From positions 1 through 16,581 of the forward strand of contig JBDLHX010000051.1 in the NCBI GenBank assembly GCA_039715165.1: DNA of 16,581 nt, in the 5' to 3' direction. Below are positions 14,795 to 16,581 of the stretch, piece after piece. Position 1 is the first letter of the stretch. Every line of letters starts with the position of its first letter. The notes under the pieces were generated by a model. It did no database searches and had not been told where the DNA came from. It saw nothing but the letters and a program-made list of their open reading frames with translations. The position numbers and the translations under genes are program-made. The DNA comes from JAHEEL01 sp039715165 (GTDB taxonomy: Bacteria > Actinomycetota > Acidimicrobiia > Spongiisociales > UBA5794).

Positions 14795-16119
14795 GTCGAC
14801 ACCCGCTTGCGATAGTACGTATCGATCGCGACGGCGATCACGAGCACGATGCCGACCACGATGTCCTGGAGGGGGGCATCGACACCCATCAGCACCATGC
14901 CCGACACGAGCGACTGCATGACCAAGGCACCTAGGACCGCACCCGGGATGGTGCCAACACCGCCGTTGAGCGATGTTCCGCCGATCACCGCAGCGGCGAT
15001 CACATACAACTCGGTGAGTTGTCCGAGCCCGGAAGTTGCTGCGTTCAACCGGGCAATCTGGACGGCTGCCGCGATCGCAGTGAGCACACCCATGACGGTG
15101 AAAGCCTTGACGATGGTCCAGCGCGTCTTGATACCGGCGAGAACCGCAGCCTCAGGGTTACCGCCGATCGCGTACACGTAGCGGCCGAAGCGGACGCGAG
15201 CGGCGATGAAGTGCATCACGATGGCGACGACGATCACGATCAGCACCGGCGTTGCCAGACCAAGCGGGATCTCAAGTCCCTCATGCCATGCGATGCCGTG
15301 CTCCTCGGCATACTTCTTGGCGAGCAAGGCGGGCATCGGGTAGGAGTTGATGACGGCCGTCGCTCCGACGATCGCGCCGATCAACACGGTGCCGATACCG
15401 ATCTCCGCCCACATCGGGCGCGGCTCGAACCCGAACTTGATGCGCTGGCGTCGACGGCGCCACATGAGGAGGACGACGGCAGCGCAGCCGACGATGGCGA
15501 GGATCCACGTCCACGTTCCGCCGATGGTGCCTTTGCTCCCTCCACCGAGGATTTGGAATGTGTCGTCCATCGGAGCGATGGTTCGTCCGCTTGCCAGCCA
15601 CCAGGACGCGCCTCGCCAAACGAGCAGGCCGCCAAGGGTGACGATGAACGCCGGTACTCCGACGTAGGCGACGATCGCCCCCTGGAGAGCTCCGATGATC
15701 GCTCCGACGAGGATGCCTGCGATCAGTGAGATGATCCAGATCAACGGGTGCCCGAGGCCCAGCCATTCGGGCAAGATCTCCGCTTGGAGGAGCGCCATGC
15801 TCATGCCGATCACGGCCAGCATGGATCCGACCGAGAGGTCGATGTTCCGCGTCACGATGATCAACACCATGCCGGTTGCCATGATCGCTACGACGGATGT
15901 CTGAACGGAGAGGTTCCAGAGATTTCGGGCGGTCAGGAACGTGCCACCGGAGAGGATGTTGAACAGGACCCATATGGCGATCAGGGCACCGATCATGCCC
16001 AGGAGCCGCGTGTCGATCTCGGCGACGCGGACGATGGAGCCGATGGAGCGGCGACTCGAAGAAGCGGCTTCGATTCCGGCCGGTTCTTGCGTCTCGGGAG
16101 TGGGGTTTCCGCCAGTCAC
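14791..16119 (-). CDS. Sugar ABC importer permease, XylH/RbsC type
   Basis: Membrane subunit of the CUT2 importer, 442 residues, longer than RbsC (about 320) and nearer to XylH (about 390). After a Ser/Glu-rich cytoplasmic N-terminus (1-35) come many hydrophobic helices. The family-typical VPAFIVTLGGLLVWRGA, YAIGGNPEAAVLAGI and TELYVIAAAVIGGTSLNGG are present. Extra length lies in a central segment between these, around residues 190-290, with an additional helix pair as in XylH-like proteins. The start appears to be GTG (16117-16119). A GGGAGA sits about 24 bases upstream, too far to be ideal, so the start is less certain. The binding-protein gene precedes it, separated by a hairpin. Confidence 0.9.
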   Translation of the reverse strand: MTGGNPTPETQEPAGIEAASSSRRSIGSIVRVAEIDTRLLGMIGALIAIWVLFNILSGGTFLTARNLWNLSVQTSVVAIMATGMVLIIVTRNIDLSVGSMLAVIGMSMALLQAEILPEWLGLGHPLIWIISLIAGILVGAIIGALQGAIVAYVGVPAFIVTLGGLLVWRGASWWLASGRTIAPMDDTFQILGGGSKGTIGGTWTWILAIVGCAAVVLLMWRRRRQRIKFGFEPRPMWAEIGIGTVLIGAIVGATAVINSYPMPALLAKKYAEEHGIAWHEGLEIPLGLATPVLIVIVVAIVMHFIAARVRFGRYVYAIGGNPEAAVLAGIKTRWTIVKAFTVMGVLTAIAAAVQIARLNAATSGLGQLTELYVIAAAVIGGTSLNGGVGTIPGAVLGALVMQSLVSGMVLMGVDAPLQDIVVGIVLVIAVAIDTYYRKRVST

Positions 16120-16164
16120 TGCGTCGTAACTCTAGACGGTCTCCCTGTGGCTGCTTCCGAACGA

Positions 16165-16198
16165 GGCGGCGCCCGTGGTGTGTCCCACGGGCGCCGCC
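16165..16198 (-). promoter_or_regulatory. Intercistronic hairpin between binding-protein and permease genes
   Basis: GGCGGCGCCCGTGG (16165-16178) pairs perfectly with 16185-16198 around a six-base loop. It lies in the 108-base gap 16120-16227, downstream of the binding-protein stop on the minus strand. No T run follows. Position, stem length and loop length equal those of the hairpin at 7026-7059, pointing to the same role in keeping binding protein more abundant than permease. Confidence 0.7.
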
Positions 16199-16227
16199 AC
16201 TCATTCATGTAGTTGTGTGAGCAGCCG

Positions 16228-16581
16228 TCAGCCGCAGACGCTCACTGTTCCTGCTGCGACGCCCTTGCACAGGTCGTCCGTCGTAATCCAGCCGGCGTCC
16301 ACGACGACGTCGAGGTTGTCGGCCTTGACCGGAATCGGCTCGAGAAGGATGGAGAACATGTTGTTTCCACCCGGGGTCTCGAACATGACCATGCCGGGGA
16401 TCGAACCCATGTCCGAGCCGTTTGCGAGCAGAATGGCGACCTCACCGGCTGCCTTGCCGAGCTCACGCGCGTCCTTCCAGACAGACACGGTCTGGCTTCC
16501 GAGCGCAACACGGTTCAGGGCTGCTCCGTCACCGTCCTGGCCCGAGACGGGCACGAGCCCGTCGAGGCCCTGAGCGGCGAG
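16228..16581 (-). CDS. Sugar-binding protein, XylF-like periplasmic-binding family (partial, 3' part)
   Basis: The C-terminal 117 residues of a substrate-binding protein that continues past the right edge; the frame is open to base 16581. QGLDGLVPVSGQDGDGAALNRVALGSQTVSVWKDARELGKAAGEVA matches the XylF-type pattern, in which PVSGQDAD contacts the sugar and GxQTMTVYK follows. The end DLCKGVAAGTVSVCG has two cysteines that may form a disulfide. Context with a XylH-like permease and a sugar ATPase supports a pentose (xylose-like) ligand, but specificity is not shown. Confidence 0.85.
   Translation of the reverse strand, partial: LAAQGLDGLVPVSGQDGDGAALNRVALGSQTVSVWKDARELGKAAGEVAILLANGSDMGSIPGMVMFETPGGNNMFSILLEPIPVKADNLDVVVDAGWITTDDLCKGVAAGTVSVCG

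Overview
The window looks like a chromosomal sugar-use region from a high-GC Gram-positive bacterium. An actinomycete (Actinomycetota), perhaps of the class Acidimicrobiia, fits best. The reasons are the uniformly G/C-rich third codon positions, GTG starts, many 4-base stop/start overlaps, and a lipoprotein leader followed by a Thr/Asp-rich linker. The taxonomic call is inference. No rRNA, tRNA, IS element, integrase or CRISPR was seen.

Layout. (1) 1-146: C-terminal tail of a LacI-type regulator cut by the window edge, then a two-part inverted repeat (129-194) and a glycogen synthase gene (249-1589). (2) 1596-5549, minus strand: a tightly overlapped operon deoR-type regulator > galT > galK > galE, the complete Leloir galactose pathway with its likely regulator. 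(3) 5550-5684: a compact divergent control region in which two promoters share their -35 box, with a tandem TTTCGA site on one side and a 17-base palindrome on the other. (4) 5685-8860, plus strand: a sugar ABC importer of the CUT1 type (binding lipoprotein and two permeases, no ATPase), whose binding protein resembles the Thermus glucose/galactose-binding protein. Together, regions 2-4 look like a galactose/glucose uptake and catabolism unit. (5) 9036-11110: a putative class I aldolase overlapped by a PfkB sugar kinase, substrate unknown. (6) 11133-12188: a DUF3179 protein, discussed below. (7) 12246-13982: a Gfo/Idh/MocA oxidoreductase followed by a short-chain dehydrogenase. (8) 14006-16581, minus strand: a second importer, of the xylose/ribose (CUT2) type, with a binding protein running off the right edge, a permease and a single-domain ATPase.

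Most notable point. The DUF3179 gene carries an in-frame TGA (11541-11543) exactly where the first cysteine of the family's CPLC motif is expected. The reading frame is intact on both sides. A 7-bp hairpin with apical loop GGTCC starts 14 bases after the TGA, and its loop lies 20 bases after it, which matches the geometry of a bacterial SECIS element. The best reading is a membrane-anchored selenoprotein with a Sec-Pro-Leu-Cys redox motif rather than a pseudogene. This depends on the host having selA/selB/selC/selD, which are not in the window.

A second structural pattern: both ABC importer operons have a 14-bp perfect hairpin with a 6-base loop just after the binding-protein gene and before the permease gene. 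This is the usual place for an element that makes binding protein more abundant than membrane components.
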